From Laccaria trichodermophora (taxonomy: Eukaryota > Basidiomycota > Agaricomycetes > Agaricales > Hydnangiaceae), in the NCBI GenBank assembly GCA_018417955.1, contig JACTVC010000054.1, positions 1 through 64,000 of the forward strand: 64,000 bases of DNA, in the 5' to 3' direction. This document shows, one piece after another, positions 10,216-21,648 of this stretch. A program made the translations under genes and the position numbers. Within the stretch, counting starts at the first letter, position 1, and every line of letters starts with the position of its first letter. Under the pieces are notes generated by a model that saw only the letters and a program-made list of their open reading frames with translations, had not been told where the DNA came from and searched no databases.

Positions 10216-11945
10216 AATTTCTTTATCTTAACTTTTATATATAAGCGCATGTACTCGTGGATCTCAAGAAATATACCCCGTCGCCTCTGACTCACATTCC
10301 TTACCCATATCATGATTCTTGCATGATTCTATAAACGCAAGCAAGAATATCATTGACCCACATACAATATACATATGCAATTATCTAATTTATACATAGG
10401 CGATATAAGGATACGAGTTGCAGAGGCTAGAAACAAGGAACGTAGGACAAGTAGTCTGGTCCCCAAAATTCAAAGGTTAGATGACCAGACAACAGGGCGA
10501 AAAGGTCGCGCCTTCAAATTTTGTCTAGATTGACTGGAACCACAAAAACACTGGCACCCAGGAGGGACCACCACCTTGCCTTCGATGGGTGAAACCGCAG
10601 CTTTCGGGATGTAGAACTCCGTCATAGCCATGATCGGCTCAGTGGCGACGAAAGCAATGTAGTGTAAGCCCATGTAATGGGAGATCATTGACGTGGAGTA
10701 ACAAAGATGAGTGAGAGCAAGCGTAACACCAGGTATATTTCGAGATTGGGATTGCACTCGGAATGGCTGGAGGAGGCACCAGCTATACTCTCTGGACTTC
10801 GTTCGGGCAGGCAGATTTCTAAAACGCCTGGACGCGGAAGGGTCACGGTAGATGGTTTTATTGGCCAGATCGACCTTGCTTGCATTTGACTGGAACCGAC
10901 AATGGACTCGACAAGATGGATGAGCGTATAGCCCAGATACCGAGGGGAGTCTGTAAACATGGTGAATCCGATGAAACCTACTAAATAAATGTGGCGTCCT
11001 GTCGCAAAGAGTGGGTCGAGGTCAAGGTCGTGGTTGAAGTGACTCTAGAGGGTGGCGATGGTTGAGCCCTGAACATTGCAGAGGGGGGCCAAAAAGCTTC
11101 ATATGTCTGGATCCTGCGCTTTCTCAAGACTTCGGACCACGAGTTCGAGAATGGTCATTGAGTCATAATTGATTGAGTGCGAGCCTTCAAATTGGAAAGG
11201 TAAAAATGCCCCGGACATGAAGACCAAAGTCAACGTTGGATTATAGTAAAACACAAGGACAGTAGACACGACAGAAAATGGCATCTAGTATATCAATCAA
11301 CTGTCAAGTCAATGGGAATTGGTTTAAACTCACAATCATCGAATGGAAACAAACCACCCCGGTTCTTCCGTAAACCCGTCCTTAGCCAGAATCTCCTTCA
11401 ATTGCTCCAGTTGGTCACCATTTGGGATGAGACTACCGTCACGACGAAGGCACTTGCCAAAATGCAGAACGAACCTGCGCTTCTTGTTGACATAAGCCGA
11501 CGAGAAGTGTATCTTGGGGTACCCTGGCCATATCTCCATGCATTGCGCTTCGAGGTAGCTTAACACGCCAATCATTCGACTAACTGCGAGTCTCTGACGT
11601 TCCTCTTCATTCGTATCAGGTGGAAGAGGTGAGGCCTTGTCTAAACAGTTGCATATCACCGCTGGGTCGGGAGGAAATCCATACACAAGAGGGTTGGGCT
11701 CGCAGGAAGGTCTTGCAACATGAGCACGCTGAGCAGGCAAAAGTTTGTCCAAAGCTGCGGTGCGTTCGCCAGTTATAATGAGGTCCTTCATTCCGCTGCA
11801 TGGAAAAGGATAGGGGAGGACGAGAGGGAGGTTGGGGAAGGCTCTGGCCAAGCGCCTACAGCACGTGGCCAAACCCTCATTTACAAAAACTCGCATAAAT
11901 AATTTCCTTTCTTCACATACCACATGGCTCCATACTATAAAGCAT
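10216..11945. other. Region with uncharacterised minus-strand frames
   Basis: Several minus-strand frames could be exons of one or two unrecognised genes: 10470-10757, 10685-10960 (MFTDSPRYLGYTLIHLVESI...), 11099-11284 (hydrophobic, ending VVRSLEKAQDPDI) and 11336-11923. I could not join them into a family I know. The 3' end of the EXPERA gene lies at its left edge and the 3' end of the MRH gene at its right. Confidence 0.35.
11336..11923 (-). CDS. Uncharacterised protein (possible single-exon gene)
   Basis: An open frame of about 195 codons, with a later in-frame Met at about 11791 (MKDLIITGERTAALDKLLPA). The middle reads RMIGVLSYLEAQCMEIWPGY and the end EILAKDGFTEEPGWFVSIR. It has the amino-acid balance of a soluble protein. 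It shows no signal peptide, membrane span or motif that I recognise. It lies 22 bp downstream of the MRH gene on the same strand, which is very close for separate genes. The exact start is unknown and it could be an exon of a larger gene. Confidence 0.35.
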   Translation of the reverse strand: MVCEERKLFMRVFVNEGLATCCRRLARAFPNLPLVLPYPFPCSGMKDLIITGERTAALDKLLPAQRAHVARPSCEPNPLVYGFPPDPAVICNCLDKASPLPPDTNEEERQRLAVSRMIGVLSYLEAQCMEIWPGYPKIHFSSAYVNKKRRFVLHFGKCLRRDGSLIPNGDQLEQLKEILAKDGFTEEPGWFVSIR

Positions 11946-13465
11946 TCAAAAATGAAAGAATCTCGTCATGCCTCCCACCGTTGTTGGCGCTTGCGGGTCC
12001 AAGTTCTGTGCCGCAGGTATACTACCGTATCTCCTCAGCGCCGGTCTCCACTTCGGGCTGGTCGTGAGCGGGATGTCCTCTCCAAAGTCATCTGCATTCC
12101 ATCTGTTTTCAGGGATTCCGTATCCATCATATGTGCTTGCGCCGTTGACCATGATATCCTCTTCTAGAGACATCTCTTCCTGAACCCATTGGTCGAGCCT
12201 GCTATCCTTTCGCCTAAATCGTAACCCAAAGTGATACAAAGAGGTTGGGGAAAATACGCCAAGAAGCTTTTGTAAAGGCTCGAGGACAACGACAACCCGA
12301 GAAATTACTGGAGCATGCAGTCGTTCGTCGGCCATATTCAGCGCCCGTGGTGATACGGCGAGAGCAGACGCGCAGATAACTGCGAAACTTTCGCGAGGGA
12401 CGATAAGTCTCCGTCAGCTGAATCATCTGGCTCACAGAAGAGCATGCTCACACGACTAGGAGAAAAACTACAACAGTCCGCCCTCTGATCTTGTTTAGCC
12501 TGGGGTTAGGCTTCAACATTTCCTCGCCCTCTTTATCCTCTTCGGCCGCCGGTGAGGTATCGTCTATGCCATCTTCTGCCGACAACAACTGTAAAACAGC
12601 TTTGGCGCTGCTTCTTTGCTCCACCGAACACCCGTATTGGGTGATCCATAAGAAGGAATGTATCCCCCCACGGTCCCCAACAAATCGAAGATCATCATCG
12701 CCTTCGAGGCTACATTGAAAAGCGATTCTAGCCGATTGCCACAGCATACTGTCGCCCACACCTCCGTTCAGATGCAAGACAATTGTCGTTATTACTTTTT
12801 GTTTGGCCTCTCAGCCGTTATCCATGTGGAATCGTTAGCAAACTCACAGCTATGGTCCCCCTCCCCTGTTGCAAGTGATGCAACAACCTCTGCATCGGTT
12901 GTCACTACCCTCCTTCTCCCGACCGCAGTCAAAACCCAGCTTGGATCGTTGTTCTCGACTTCGTCTGAGGACCAATCGATAACTGCTGTAAATATGCGAG
13001 GCCATCGGTCAATGACATAAAATGAAGTAATGGTGAATAGGCACACCCGTCATGCATACCCAAGTCACTTCTGGACACTATGGACCAACATTCCGAAGAT
13101 ATTGTCGACATTCCAGGATTCCAATGACGAAGTAGGGAACTTACCGATGGTTCCGAGTCAGTTGGCTCCCTGTCCATTCCACCAGCGAAGACTAGTTCGT
13201 ACGCAATTCTCGACCTCCGCGTTTCTCCATACACTACTCCCGCGTCGACGGACTTCCTCGCCCCGCCTCTAAATAACGGACACAAATCATATCTTTGTCC
13301 GGAAAACTCGAACGCACAATCTTTACTTCGTAAATCATGATTAGCCGGTATCTTATGCGGTAGAGTAATCGCATGCGATTGGATGATCAGGAGGATCAAT
13401 ATGGTCAGGAATGCAAGCAACGAGGACGAGGCCAGCAACGACATGATGCGAGGCAGCTCAGTCAA
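11946..13465 (-). CDS. MRH-domain type I membrane protein (Mrl1/Atg27-like sorting receptor)
   Basis: The N-terminus (MSLLASSSLLAFLTILILLI.., Met at 13444 or 13465) is a signal peptide. The lumenal part has the cysteine pattern of a mannose-6-phosphate-receptor-homology domain: CAFEFSGQRYDLCPLF, LVFAGGMD, CPEVTWVCMTAVIDWSSDE, then IVLHLNGGVGD..ARIAFQC. Introns of about 53-70 nt interrupt it; donors such as GTGAGT and phase agreement support joining 12792-13046 to 12448-12777. A transmembrane helix VVVFLLVVFAVICASALAV spans the last intron. The cytosolic tail of about 110 residues carries acidic stretches (EEMSLEEDIM; DDFGEDIPL) that could act as sorting signals. Family members carry glycoprotein cargo or membranes between Golgi, endosome and vacuole. 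Length and topology fit a yeast Mrl1-like receptor better than Atg27, but I cannot separate them by eye. Confidence 0.75.
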
Positions 13466-13973
13466 TGGTGATTCACGGTATGATGGGGCTTGTTGCAGGA
13501 ACCTCTCGTGCCTACATAAAGAGGAAGAGCGGCAGCGAGCCTGCCCCTAGAAATGGTAACGGTAATTCAATCGCCATGTCCTCAATTGGCCGCATGGGGT
13601 CGTCGGGGATGATCTCCTGACTTGACCTGGCTATTTATCAAGTCCTCACTGGGCCTCGTCTGGCCTCGTGAGCACCCAGCCCCCTATGTACCTAGCCTCT
13701 CGTAGCCCGCTATATTTCTCGCTGCGCACTGCTAAGTAGGAGAATGGAGACAGAAATCTAGGCGAAGGGCATCGCATGTACTTCACTTAGAACTAGAGTA
13801 TATATCTGCATCTAGTCATGTATGACGCTTCTACACCCTCATTTTCTCGATATAACAAACACAAAAGAAAAGCTGAGAGTCGGATCATTTCCGTTGGCCC
13901 AATATGTGGGCAAAACGCAAATTTGATTGGGCGTCCGGAGGTGTTTGGTCGAGTTTGGGTTACAAGATTGAAG
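13466..13973. other. Intergenic, nothing recognised
   Basis: Upstream flank of the MRH gene and left flank of the transposon nest. It is cytosine-rich (many gcctcgt / cctagcc runs, 13620-13720) and has no open frame worth reporting. Confidence 0.5.
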
Positions 13974-14261
13974 TACAGTCGCGGACAAACAAAGTCAACA
14001 AAAAATATCAAAGTTTACCAAATTCTTCGAAAATAGTCTTAATCGACGCGGATTGATGAGACGATTCCAACAATACCAATTTCATCAAATTTTATCGAGC
14101 CGTTCCCTCATAAACTTCCAAATAAGGTTTTTAGGCCCTCAAAATTTGGCAGGACCGTGAGAATTGGTCTAAAAATCATGAAAAATAGTGCAATCGACTG
14201 CTTTTGATGAGAGGCAAATGATCCTGTAATATTGGAAGGTTCTGTCGAGCCGTTTTGGCTA

Positions 14262-15022
14262 AGGTAGAGGACATCCACTTCCTTCCAACGTCACGTGTTG
14301 AGCGTGACAATTCCAAAAGCGTCTACCTTTCTACAATAATGTTCCTCAAATAATAACAAAAACTTTTCAGGACAATCGGTTTCCATAGAATTGTTTCAAA
14401 AGTAGTCGCAATGTTGTAGAAATAAAGAAATCAGGAGAAAATTGAATATTTAGCGTGATTGCCCAGAAATACTGCCAACCCAGCTATATTCTGCGGCGCG
14501 TCTCGCGGAATCCTATTCAAAGTGCGACTAGAATGCCAAAACAAAGCATGCAGTCCAAGTATGTCAAATCTGATATTTTTCGAGGTTCGCCACGCGAGCT
14601 GACCGCTTTATGGATGGCCGTCAAGCTGCTTGGGCAGCACACAAATATCAAGGACACCGTGTTCTCCCACAAAAACTTATGGATGACATGGAAAAAGCAA
14701 AGATCCATCAAATTTGCTCTATCCAGAGCATCTACTCGACTGTTTGCCTTTCCATTTCATCAATTCCTGCCATGTTACTGTACATAATTTCGTATTTTTG
14801 GGGGATTAGACCGAGTTCTTACTCTTATAACTTTTAATTTTGTATATAAATGCTTAATCTAGTTTTAAACGATTCTATGGTCTTCGATTTTGCGATTTGT
14901 GGGTGAGTAATATCTGATTCTCATTTCTCTTATTTTCTCTAGGTGTAGTTCCCGATTTAGATGAGGATGTCACAGCAAAGTAACTGCACGTGACGTTGGA
15001 AGGAAGTGGATGTCCTCTACCT
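14262..15022. mobile_element. 761-bp MITE inserted in the outer element
   Basis: Perfect 36-bp terminal inverted repeats start aggtagaggacatccacttc at 14262 and end with the inverse at 15022. They are flanked by TA at 14260-14261 and 15023-15024. The uninterrupted sequence across the insertion point (ggcTAaataaattc) is preserved in the inner 681-bp copy at about 15495-15510, which proves that this is an insertion and defines its ends. The internal sequence is AT-rich and contains a 110-codon frame (14455-14787) with no transposase signature. It is a separate family from the 681-bp element. Confidence 0.9.
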
Positions 15023-15102
15023 TAAATAAATTCGAAAAGAATGACCTAAAATAGAAATTGATCGGTAATCAGGGCCCGCTCGGTGCCTTTCGGAGACCCT
15101 TA

Positions 15103-15783
15103 CAGTCGCGGACAAACAAAGACAACAAATTTGATATCTCGGCCCCCAGCCAATATTTCGGCAATATTTTTTCAGAATCTTGATCAGCTCGTCGAAATAC
15201 GTCGAAAAACACACCTTTGAAGTTTTTCCCACGAGCGGATGTGTTCCGCCAAATTTTTGGTCAAATTTTTCGAAATATGTAGCCCCAATTCAGGGTCCTA
15301 GGTGACCAAATTTACCTCAAAGTGGCTCATGATGGAGTTGAATTTCTGAAAATGATTTGTGTGTCAGCAGCGGCGCCTTTGGCCACTGTAATTCTGGTAA
15401 ACACTCTTCAACTAAGACTTAAGGGTCTCCGAAAGGCACCGAGCGGGCCCTGATTACCGATCAATTTCTATTTTAGGTCATTCTTTTCGAATTTATTTAG
15501 CCAAAACGGCTCGACAGAACCTTCCAATATTACAGGATCATTTGCCTCTCATCAAAAGCAGTCGATTGCACTATTTTTCATGATTTTTAGACCAATTCTC
15601 ACGGTCCTGCCAAATTTTGAGGGCCTAAAAACCTTATTTGGAAGTTTATGAGGGAACGGCTCGATAAAATTTGATGAAATTGGTATTGTTGGAATCGTCT
15701 CATCAATCCGCGTCGATTAAGACTATTTTCGAAGAATTTGGTAAACTTTGATATTTTTTGTTGACTTTGTTTGTCCGCGACTG
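15103..15783 (-). mobile_element. Inner, intact copy of the 681-bp MITE in reverse orientation
   Basis: It begins cagtcgcggacaaacaaaga and ends with its inverse, flanked by TA at 15101-15102 and 15784-15785. The left 317 bp (15103-15419) is the reverse complement of 15786-16102, and the right 362 bp (15422-15783) is the reverse complement of 13976-14259 plus 15023-15100. The inner copy is therefore the reverse complement of the outer one and has landed on the outer copy's internal TA. The arm lengths agree exactly (362/362 and 317/317). The only difference I saw is one T/C transition (near 15331 versus 15874), so the insertion is recent. Confidence 0.88.
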
Positions 15784-16104
15784 TAAGTCTTAGTTGAAGA
15801 GTGTTTACCAGAATTACAGTGGCCAAAGGCGCCGCTGCTGACACACAAATCATTTTCAGAAATTCAACTCCATCGTGAGCCACTTTGAGGTAAATTTGGT
15901 CACCTAGGACCCTGAATTGGGGCTACATATTTCGAAAAATTTGACCAAAAATTTGGCGGAACACATCCGCTCGTGGGAAAAACTTCAAAGGTGTGTTTTT
16001 CGACGTATTTCGACGAGCTGATCAAGATTCTGAAAAAATATTGCCGAAATATTGGCTGGGGGCCGAGATATCAAATTTGTTGTCTTTGTTTGTCCGCGAC
16101 TGTA

Positions 16105-16694
16105 GGATGTGCCCAGAAAAGTCGCAAATATTTTCTGAAGTACTCAACTCTATAGGGTCGGACCATGTTCTCTGCCTTCAAAACTTCCAGTTTTCCTCCA
16201 CTAGCTTGAGTGGGTTTATTTTGCATACTTACACACTTGTTCCCCGACTCTGGAACAGAGAGGGTTCTGTCAGAACGATAAAGCTCCATCCTTGCAAAAG
16301 TTGTGTGATGGCTTCCCACGAATTTCGGCTTGTTCCGTTTTTTGTTCCTTTTGGTAAGGGTCCCTAAAATCTCGGCTGGCCTCCGAGGAGCGAACCGCGC
16401 TAGCGGTTCGGCGACGAGCAGGCAACTCAACTAATAGTAATACTTAGAAGATTTTTCAGGCGGGTTGTATAAATTACATTATTTCAAACAGAGTCGGGGA
16501 CTGGCGCTTGCGCCGCTAAACGATATTTTAATCAGTCGGAGCATCAGTACCTGAATGGGAGACACACACCTTCTAGAGAACGGATGAGGGTTCCCAGCGT
16601 TCGTAGCTGGAGGTAAATAGTCAACTTTTCTGTCAACCAGCGTTTCGATTGAAATTGCCAGGTTGGACGTGCGACTGGTCTGGAATATTGACCT
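16105..16694. other. Intergenic between transposon nest and DUF6534 gene
   Basis: No protein recognised. It holds a short perfect hairpin (gaaccgc-gcta-gcggttc) near 16391-16408, and a stretch near 16520-16570 (catcagtacctgaatgggag) that weakly recalls the 3' half of 5S rRNA. The latter is not strong enough to annotate. Confidence 0.4.
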
Positions 16695-18545
16695 TCAGAA
16701 CGAGTTCACAAAAGCGATCACTGGGGAAACCTTTTCATTGACCGACGGCAGGTTCCCCTCTATGTCAAACCTCCGCGTTTGTGAGATTTGAGATAGATGG
16801 ATAGAGAGTGGTGTGTCGTCATTGTTGTCTCGAAGATCTCTGCGAGCATTCAGGCTGTGTGATGAATTTAGTCCCTTTTTTTTTTTCTTGCGATTTTGTG
16901 GTTGATTGAACCTACGCTGCAAGGTATGAATTGAGGTATACTGTTAAGCCAATAAGCCAATGGTGTTAATTCCCGTCATTTTTTTAAGGGAAAGATACAA
17001 CCCACGTTTGCTTAGGAGGAGGTAGATGCCTAGGTCAAAAGCTGTAAGGAGCGAGAGTTGAATTCCAAAAAATATAAATACCAAGGAAGATGAGGTTGTC
17101 AGGCATTACAACATACATGATCATTCCGAGGGTTGCGTCAAGTCTAAAGTTAGATCCAATGTCAGAGATAAACGAAACAGCCCGATCCAGAAATACATAC
17201 GCAACAATCATGCCGGTGTTGACAGTGTATAGTATAAGCACTTTGATCAGAGAGTCGGTCCTAAAAACGGAAGTTCATTTCAATTGAGATTCACAAAAAA
17301 ATGGACACACTTTCGGAAGCCCGTCCGGGAGCGATTGAGCAGATAGCACAGCGCTAACGCAAGACTAAGATCACTTGTGGTACCCACAGCAAATGTCAGA
17401 TACATCAAGAACTGGAGACGAGAAGGTTAAACGGCGGCGAAAGGGTCCAAAGAATGCCGGGAATCGCACCGAAATTTTCTTCAGCTCTGGGAAAGAGGGA
17501 ACTCCAAAACTGTTGGAAATTATAAATCCACAGTGCATTCGGAAGGTAAATAAAACACGTACGCTTTCACAGTGATAACTAAACGAATATTTGGTGAAAA
17601 TCAACCAAAAATAGGGATGAAAGACATACTGAGGCCGACGACTAGAGATATAGACAACGGTAAAACACAATTTATCTCACTTGGCGTTGAAAGTACTTGC
17701 CTAGATCCGTGGTCGATACGGCCATCTGTAAGCCATATTACTTAGCAATCAAAATGGTGTCCAGCATTTCTGTACTTACAATCCAGCCTGTTAGCAGTCT
17801 ATTTCCTTTGCTGACTGACAGAACATCACTGTAGATCTAGAGAAGCATTCGCAAAATACATCGCACTTACGCCGATATATACGGAAGGCAAACATCGTCC
17901 GAATGATGAAGTTGGAAAGCGACTGGAGGATACCAGGCTGTGTGAAAGACACATAGTATTTCCAAGGACGTGTAAGTGACTCACCGTAATGGTGACATGG
18001 ATCTGCCAGAAGATTGTAATGAGAGCTTCAACTATGATAAGACGTTGCACATACGATGACGCTCCTTTGAGAAGATGAAGCAATCATACGCAACTAGAAA
18101 AGTATATGCACTTACCATACTGGCACCAGAAGTGCAAAAGGATTGACATAATTGGTGACCATGTAGTGATAAAGAATGTGGGTGTTCAACGCCGAGTCGA
18201 ATGTATCCAGAATCCTGTTCTTATCCACTCGTGACCAGTCTTTAAAGCTTAGCGTAGCCTGACTAACAGAAGAAATGCGACCTTACGATATAATGAGCAT
18301 TTCCACCTTCTAATAACATGTAGAACACACCGTAAATTTAATAAAAGGACGATCCTTTGACGGACTGGTAAAATACGAATAACTCTGAACACAGGTCACG
18401 CCCCAGAGCCTGTCATAGAATAAACGAGTTGGCCTTCGATAATAGGTTGAGGTAGGACATACGCCATGGCGACCATGCCACCAATGAGGAGCGCCCCAAG
18501 CGAATTGTCGAACTTGGGAAGTTTATTACCTGGAAAAAGCGACAT
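16695..18545 (-). CDS. DUF6534-domain multi-pass membrane protein
   Basis: About ten exons can be joined. The N-terminus MSLFPGNKLPKFDNSLGALL (start 18545) runs on through IGGMVAMALWGVTCVQSYSY and FTSPSKDRPFIKFT. Later exons give ILDTFDSALNTHILYHYMVT, NYVNPFALLVPVW, EALITIFWQIHVTIT, NFIIRTMFAFRIYRLSKGNR, LLTGWI, then FLMYLTFAVGTTSDLSLALA, LCYLLNRSRTGFRKTDSLIK, VLILYTVNTGMIV, TLGMIMYVVMPDNLIFLGIY, LLLSKLYLNSYLAALNARRD and a tail ending VSPVIAFVNSF. The order LGALLIGG - WG.TCVQ - DT.DSALNTH - RTGF..TDS - YTVNTG - LNAR is that of the agaricomycete DUF6534 family, seven predicted membrane helices with a cytosolic tail. Its function is unknown; a receptor-like role is often guessed. All exons keep phase, so the gene looks intact. 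Confidence 0.88.
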
Positions 18546-20414
18546 CGTGAGGCGACGAGGGAAGCAATCGGACAATCTTAGGTCTGAAGACTTAATACTT
18601 TCTATGGCCAGGTACGAGGGCTTAATCGAGGAAATCAAGTGGGATGCGATATCTTTTCCCTTGGTGTACCTTCCCTATCGCTGATAAATTTTAGGACAGA
18701 GAATGGGGTTCGATTGTTGTCAACCCCAGGATCTGTAGGTTAACGTTATAGTCTAGTACATAAGCAAGAGATGTGCCTTTACCTATCTGTTAAGAGACGG
18801 TCTCGGTAATGATAAAGGCTTGTGAACAGTGACATGAGAAAAAGGCGGGGAACCTCAGGGAACTGACGGGTAACCGTGAGGCCGAATGGGAAGCTCCCTG
18901 GCAAAAATACCACCCTATGATCCGGGCGTTTACCGTTAACATAAGTATCGCGGGAGGAATACCTGCTTACCTTAGTAGGCTCGCTTGATAGAGATTTGGC
19001 GTTATTGCGCCAAATTCGCCGTGAACTACAATTTTTTTCACTGAGAATGCGAAGTCAGAGCTAGTGCTGGAATTGGCTTGCGTCTCAACCAAATCACTGA
19101 TTGAAAAAGCAGCATAAGAGTTTGCAGCACTAGATTCGAGAGACTCGGCGTAATCGGGTCTTGCAACGTGTGCACATGGTACATCTATGACAGTGTGGAA
19201 GATATGGGGAGATTGGCTTCCAAGTTCCAACAGAATTCCAACTTCAAGTTCTACTCTGTTTGGTTTCGTGGGTCCTAATCCAAAATGCGACATAGTGTCG
19301 CAAAATTTTCATTTTCAAGATGAAGTGATTGAGGAGTGATTAAGAATGTACAGAAAGATGACAAGGGATACGACACAATGCAGTCATAAACACGAGAAAA
19401 TCATCCCCCAGTAATTAATCTCTGCCTCGTTTCCCCTAGCCATCATCCACTGTTTGTCAAGATGAAGTAGTGAATAGGAGGCATGTCCGCCGAATGCTAA
19501 GTGCTGGCACTCAAATGAAAATAGATCAGCGTTATCTCCCAATGGATAAAGAGCTGCACCAGGTAAGTACTAGTGATGAGAACGGCCGTTCCGGGAATCA
19601 AGAGGGAGTCGAGGACACCCTATTGATTTTGGACGCATGGGACGTAACGGGCTCACGGTCACCTTGCGACCGCATACGAGGACCATCCAATCAAGGTCAG
19701 GTTGAAGGAGAACATCATAGGGCAGATATTTCGGGCCTGAGGTTTACAAACCGATGTAGTCATATTAACATACAACAGGGGCGGTGGCCTAAAAAAAAAT
19801 TGCTATTAGCAATGAAAAACATGGACAGGTTGGGTAAAAAGATGCGGTTCAGCTACATGAAAAAGGTAGAAAAGTGAACGCATCGCGCAACGAGCGCTCA
19901 TCGTCTAATTAAGGGGTAATCACAACCGGCGTGGAAGGAGGGCAAGAGAGTGTGAAAGGCGAACATGGGAGACTTACTAGGTACTACTCCGGTGATGACC
20001 GACGAACCCTAAAACAGCAAAGCCATGCTCCTTGAGGTGCTTCGAGACAGCGAGTCGAAGCTCGAAGTCTCCGGAAGGCGAAACACGTTGTGGCAGGTAG
20101 AGGAAGAGAGCAAACGTTGAGGAAAATCTCAAGGAAAAAAAAGAGAATTTATACTCCGCCTGTTCTGGCACGTGTCGGAAACCAATCGGAAACTTCTCAC
20201 TCTGATCCTTAGTCTCCGAGTATAGTGCGTGGACAACGACGACAATGCTAAGCCTCCTATCTTTTGCGCTTCCCGAATCTCGTGCAAGTATGGAGCTCGA
20301 TTTTGAGCTTCGGCTACACTGCGCCGTTTCCCTCGCAACCTATTTTCAAGTTACTGTCAGCCACATTACTTTGGCTTGCATCGAAATACTGTGCCATTTC
20401 GACCTTCCACTACG
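18546..20414. other. Region without a supportable gene
   Basis: Frames at 18967-19293 (minus, 108 codons beginning MSHFGLGPTKPNRVELEVGI) and 19470-19877 (plus, 135 codons, Lys/Arg-rich end) are the longest. Neither shows a motif, and I could not extend either across introns. The right edge contains the promoter of the lactonase gene. Confidence 0.4.
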
Positions 20415-21648
20415 ATGGTGGCATTCATAATACTTGCAGGTGGATACGGCGCCTTTGTTGCAACGTACCTGTTCAATTCCTCAGACTCGACGTTGTCGCT
20501 CCTTAGTAAATCTCCGACTGGGCCCAACCCTTCTTGGATAACCAGTCATCTCATGAACAGGTCCCTCCTGTAGTAAGTTCCTACTTACCATCGTGCATAA
20601 ATGACGACTGACCAACGTCATAACTTTTCCAGTGCTGTAAATGAAGTATCTCCAGGCGCGCTCCAGACATTTGAGGTCAGCCCTAGCGGCGCGTTATCCC
20701 ACCCCATTGATACAACCTCGTCGGGGGGCGACAGTCCGGCGTTTGCAGCCGCGCTCTCGACGGGGCAGGTCGCTGTCATGAATTACGGTTCGGGGAATGG
20801 GCGAGTTATACAAACGACGGAGTCGGGACTTCATTTTGACCAGGACGAGGACACTCCGATTGTTACATTCCCCCGGTTACTTAGTGGTGCTTCGCACCCT
20901 CATATGGCGCTTGAACACGGGGACGAGATCTTGGTCCCTGATCTAGTCAGTTCCCTTCAGTTGGCCTCGACCAATTTGCTGAAGATGCTTGTATTGTAGG
21001 GAGGTGATACTACCTGGCGACTCTCAAAAAGTGGGTCGATTCAAGGATTCATTCCCCAGCCTAAAGGTAGTGGTCCGCGGCACATAGCTATCTATGGTAT
21101 GTGCATAGACAAAATTTCTACAATATTTACGCTGATACATTTTTTAAGGTCAACATCTTTTCACCTTACATGAGCTTTCTTCAACCCTGACGGTCCAATT
21201 GATCCCTCCAGCGCCAAACGGCACTTCCCCAATCATATCCAGCGTGTCCATCATCCCTTCAAATCAACCCACAAATGCATCTTACGCCGCTGCCGAAATC
21301 CTCATTCCAACCCCCACAAAGGATTTTCCAGTGCCTTATATCTACGTCTCCAACCGCAACGTGGGTTTTCAGGATGCTCGCGGTGACTCGATCGCGATAT
21401 TCGAGCATGTGAATGCGGACACCCCAGAGGAAAGGTTGGTGCTTGTTAAACAGGTTTACACGGGTTTGAGCCAGATTAGGGGAATGCAGTTTGGGGAGGA
21501 GCGGGGAGGCGAGGCGTTTTTGGTGGCAGGAGGGGTGGCGGGTGATGCGGGCATCGTGGTGTTGAAAAGGGTAGATCAGGGGAGAGATTTAAAGGGTGTT
21601 GCTAGGAACCGGGAGGTGCCCACCAGGACTACTTTTGTGTGGCTCTGA
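20415..21648 (+). CDS. Lactonase / carboxy-cis,cis-muconate cyclase-like beta-propeller protein
   Basis: Four exons with phase-consistent introns at about 20573-20631, 20943-20998 and 21097-21149. The protein starts MVAFIILAGGYGAFVATYLF (start 20415, chosen because it places the first propeller strand as in relatives; an in-frame ATG at 20376 is possible). Recognisable parts are GPNPSWITSH, YAVNEVSPGALQTFEVSPSG, NYGSGNGRVIQTTESG, SHPHMALEHGDEILVPDLGG, PKGSGPRHIAIYGQHLFTLH, IYVSNRN..GDSIAIFEHVN and QIRGMQFGEERGGEAFLVAG. SHPH, GPRH and SNR are the repeated blade motifs of the seven-bladed 6-phosphogluconolactonase/muconate-cyclase family. Such enzymes hydrolyse or close lactone rings, in sugar or aromatic-acid breakdown. 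The substrate cannot be read from the sequence. It lacks an obvious signal peptide. Confidence 0.88.

Larger units (their letters stand above)
13976..16102 (+). mobile_element. Outer copy of a 681-bp TA-target MITE, split by two insertions
   Basis: The ends are cagtcgcggacaaacaaag (13976) and its reverse complement (ending 16102), flanked by TA at 13974-13975 and 16103-16104. The terminal inverted repeats match over about 27 bp with one mismatch. Removing the insertions at 14262-15022 and 15103-15783, each with one copy of its TA duplication, leaves 362 bp + TA + 317 bp = 681 bp. That equals the intact inner copy in length and, as far as I can read, in sequence apart from one substitution. 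No transposase is encoded, so it is non-autonomous. The TA duplication and terminal repeats suggest mobilisation by a Tc1/mariner-type enzyme. Confidence 0.88.

Noticed and set aside
14455..14787. 110-codon open frame as a transposase fragment
   Set aside because: It lies inside the 761-bp MITE and shows no DDE/D motif, helix-turn-helix or similarity to transposases that I know. It is probably a chance frame.
13976..16102. A large foldback (palindromic) element with interleaved arms
   Set aside because: The four arms fit a simpler model: one non-palindromic 681-bp element inserted in reverse into another copy. That model explains every TA junction and the exact arm lengths, so the foldback interpretation is unnecessary.
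15973..16367. Open frames in the right arm of the nested element and the flanking DNA
   Set aside because: The same peptide start appears at 15017-15232 on the other strand because the DNA is an inverted copy. There is no coding signature.
16500..16580. 5S rRNA gene or 5S-derived SINE
   Set aside because: Only about 20 bases (catcagtacctgaatgggag) recall the 3' part of 5S rRNA. The A-box/C-box region and a closing stem could not be found.
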